Source: an uncultured Eubacteriales bacterium
GTDB taxonomy: Bacteria > Bacillota_A > Clostridia > Lachnospirales > Lachnospiraceae
Length of the DNA stretch: 23,369 bases
Assembly: GCA_902803345.1 (NCBI GenBank)
Contig: CADCPV010000319.1
Span: 1 to 23,369, forward strand
Direction: 5' to 3'
Notes under the pieces: generated by a model
Told to the model about the DNA's origin: nothing
Database searches by the model: none
Seen by the model: only the letters and a program-made list of their open reading frames with translations
Shown: piece by piece, positions 22,115 through 23,369 of the stretch
Layout of the letters: every line of letters starts with the position of its first letter
Position numbering within the stretch: the first letter of the stretch is position 1
Program-made: the position numbers and the translations under genes

Positions 22115-23369
22115 CTAAGGTTTTTTCTTTGGAGCTTTTTCATTCAGCTCGTAAAGCTCCGTTTCTGTTTCCAGCATGCGCTCGAGAATCGTTTCCTGCT
22201 CATGTTCTTCCTTTAAAAGCTGATCCTCAAGTTCCATCAGCTTTTCGTAATCCGAAGCGATCTCGGGATCGGCAAGGCGCAGCTTAAGCTCCCCGGCCTT
22301 TTCCTCGCTTTCCGAAAGTTTCCGTTCCAGTGTATTCAGCTGTGTCTCCAGGCGGGAACGGATTTTTCCCGGATTATAATAGGTGCGTTTGTCAAACACA
22401 TCCTGAAGGGTCGGGACTGGAGCAGGCGCTTTTTTCTTTTCGGAAGAACCGTCTGTAATCAGGCCCCTGTCCCGTTTTTCCTTCTCTTCCAGATACTCGT
22501 CGTAGGAGCAGAAATACTGGCGGACACCGTTTTCATTGAATTCCAGAATTCCGGTAGCCGTCTGCCGGATGAAATACCTGTCATGGGATACAAAGAGGAC
22601 GGTGCCGGTATAGGCTTTCAGCATGTCTTCCAGCGCTTCTTTCCCCTTGATGTCCATATGGTTTGTCGGTTCGTCGAGGATCAGGAGGTTCGGCTTTGCG
22701 TAGAACATTTTGCAGAGCTCCAGCCGTACTTTTTCCCCACCCGAAAGGAGTCCCATCTCCTTTTCCACGTCTTCGCCGGTAAAACGGAATGCGCCAAGCG
22801 CCGAGCGCACCTCCTCCCGATACAGTGTGGGATAGGCATTCCAGAAATTCTGCAGAATGCTTTCATACGGATCCCCGTCATTCACAAGTGCGCGCTGCTG
22901 GTCATAGTAACCGAACTGGACACTTCCGCCGAAGTGTGCTTCACCGCTGATCGGGGGGATTTCGCCGATCAGCGTTTTCAGCAGGGTGGATTTTCCTTTT
23001 CCGTTTTCCCCGATTATGGCAAGCCGCTCGCCTTTTGTGAGGAGAAAAGACATTTCGGCGATCGGTTTATCGTAGCCGATTACCAGTTTTCTCACATCCA
23101 GCACGTCATGATAGCTTTCAACCTTCGGCGTAAAGAGGGCTTTGAAAGTCCGTGTATCGAAGCGCTGCGGCTTTTCGATTTTTACCATGTGCTCGATTGC
23201 CATGCGTTTCGAACGGGTAGCAGCGACCTTCGTCGGCGTATTTTTCCACTTCTCGATCCAGTCTGTAAGCCGTTTGATTTCTTTCTGCTGGGCTTCGTAA
23301 TCCTTTTCCTGTTTTTCGTAATCCAGTTCTTTCTGCTTCACAAAAGCCGAATAATTCCCCGGATAACGC
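22115..23369 (-). CDS. ABC-F family ATPase, C-terminal part (N-terminus off window)
   Basis: The frame is open to the right edge. The first visible residues (RYPGNYSAFVKQK) are the end of the first ABC domain and the linker of an ABC-F protein, so an ATG/GTG-like start at 23341 is internal. The second ABC domain is complete: Walker A IGENGKGKST, signature LSGGEKVRLELCK, Walker B NLLILDEPTNHMD and the H-switch SHDRYF. A charged coiled-coil extension follows (about the last 80 residues), ending KKP. ABC-F proteins bind the ribosome and act in translation or antibiotic resistance; this one resembles the Uup/YdiF-like group with a C-terminal coiled coil. The exact role cannot be told from half a protein. 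Confidence 0.92.
   Translation of the reverse strand, partial: RYPGNYSAFVKQKELDYEKQEKDYEAQQKEIKRLTDWIEKWKNTPTKVAATRSKRMAIEHMVKIEKPQRFDTRTFKALFTPKVESYHDVLDVRKLVIGYDKPIAEMSFLLTKGERLAIIGENGKGKSTLLKTLIGEIPPISGEAHFGGSVQFGYYDQQRALVNDGDPYESILQNFWNAYPTLYREEVRSALGAFRFTGEDVEKEMGLLSGGEKVRLELCKMFYAKPNLLILDEPTNHMDIKGKEALEDMLKAYTGTVLFVSHDRYFIRQTATGILEFNENGVRQYFCSYDEYLEEKEKRDRGLITDGSSEKKKAPAPVPTLQDVFDKRTYYNPGKIRSRLETQLNTLERKLSESEEKAGELKLRLADPEIASDYEKLMELEDQLLKEEHEQETILERMLETETELYELNEKAPKKKP

Overview
The window looks like a stretch of chromosome from an anaerobic, probably gut-dwelling member of the Bacillota (Clostridia or Erysipelotrichia type). The reasons are near-consensus AGGAGG ribosome sites, SigA-type promoters, mid-range GC, an oxygen-sensitive sulfatase-maturating radical SAM enzyme, a LytTR/DUF3021 pair and M29 aminopeptidases. 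No rRNA, tRNA, CRISPR array, transposase or phage gene is visible. All genes but one lie on the minus strand, so the gene order is best read from right to left.

Right part (23369 to 18124): the C-terminal half of an ABC-F ATPase runs in from the edge and is followed by an M29 aminopeptidase that starts at GTG. Next come a membrane protein of unknown function and, convergent with it, a second M29 aminopeptidase (18632-19861, the only plus-strand gene). This second gene has its own promoter and a roughly 260-nt leader. The leader carries a 9-codon ORF, a terminator-like hairpin and a long-range stem, and looks like an attenuator or riboswitch-type control region.

Middle part (18123 to 8136): an FAD-dependent oxidoreductase and a 2-hydroxyacid dehydrogenase overlap by one base. 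They are followed by a GH51-type arabinofuranosidase, a Gfo/Idh/MocA oxidoreductase, a metallo-beta-lactamase-fold hydrolase, a Cys-type sulfatase and its dedicated anSME maturase. The oxidoreductase pair and the GH51 gene are driven by two strikingly similar promoters, which suggests one regulon. None of the enzymes has an obvious export signal, so I infer cytoplasmic breakdown of an imported, possibly sulfated, glycan; no transporter is in the window. A NifX-like domain fused through a Cys/His-rich linker to a SlyD-like FKBP follows.

Left part (8081 to 1): a zinc-ribbon multi-pass membrane protein comes first. A three-gene operon follows (membrane-anchored alpha/beta hydrolase, LytTR regulator, DUF3021 membrane protein) whose promoter is preceded by two 8-bp direct repeats exactly 20 bp apart, a LytTR-type site. 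Then come a truncated esterase, a 52-codon membrane peptide gene and a terminator. An AT-rich AAA_14/DUF4143 ATPase gene has three 10-bp repeats at exact 33-bp intervals across its promoter and leader. Last is a radical SAM/SPASM enzyme translationally coupled (TGATG) to a signal-peptide-bearing membrane protein with a zinc ribbon that leaves the window on the left.

The most promising items for follow-up are the aminopeptidase leader, the twin promoters, the phased repeats of the ATPase, the LytTR-hydrolase operon, the NifX-FKBP fusion and the radical SAM-membrane protein pair.
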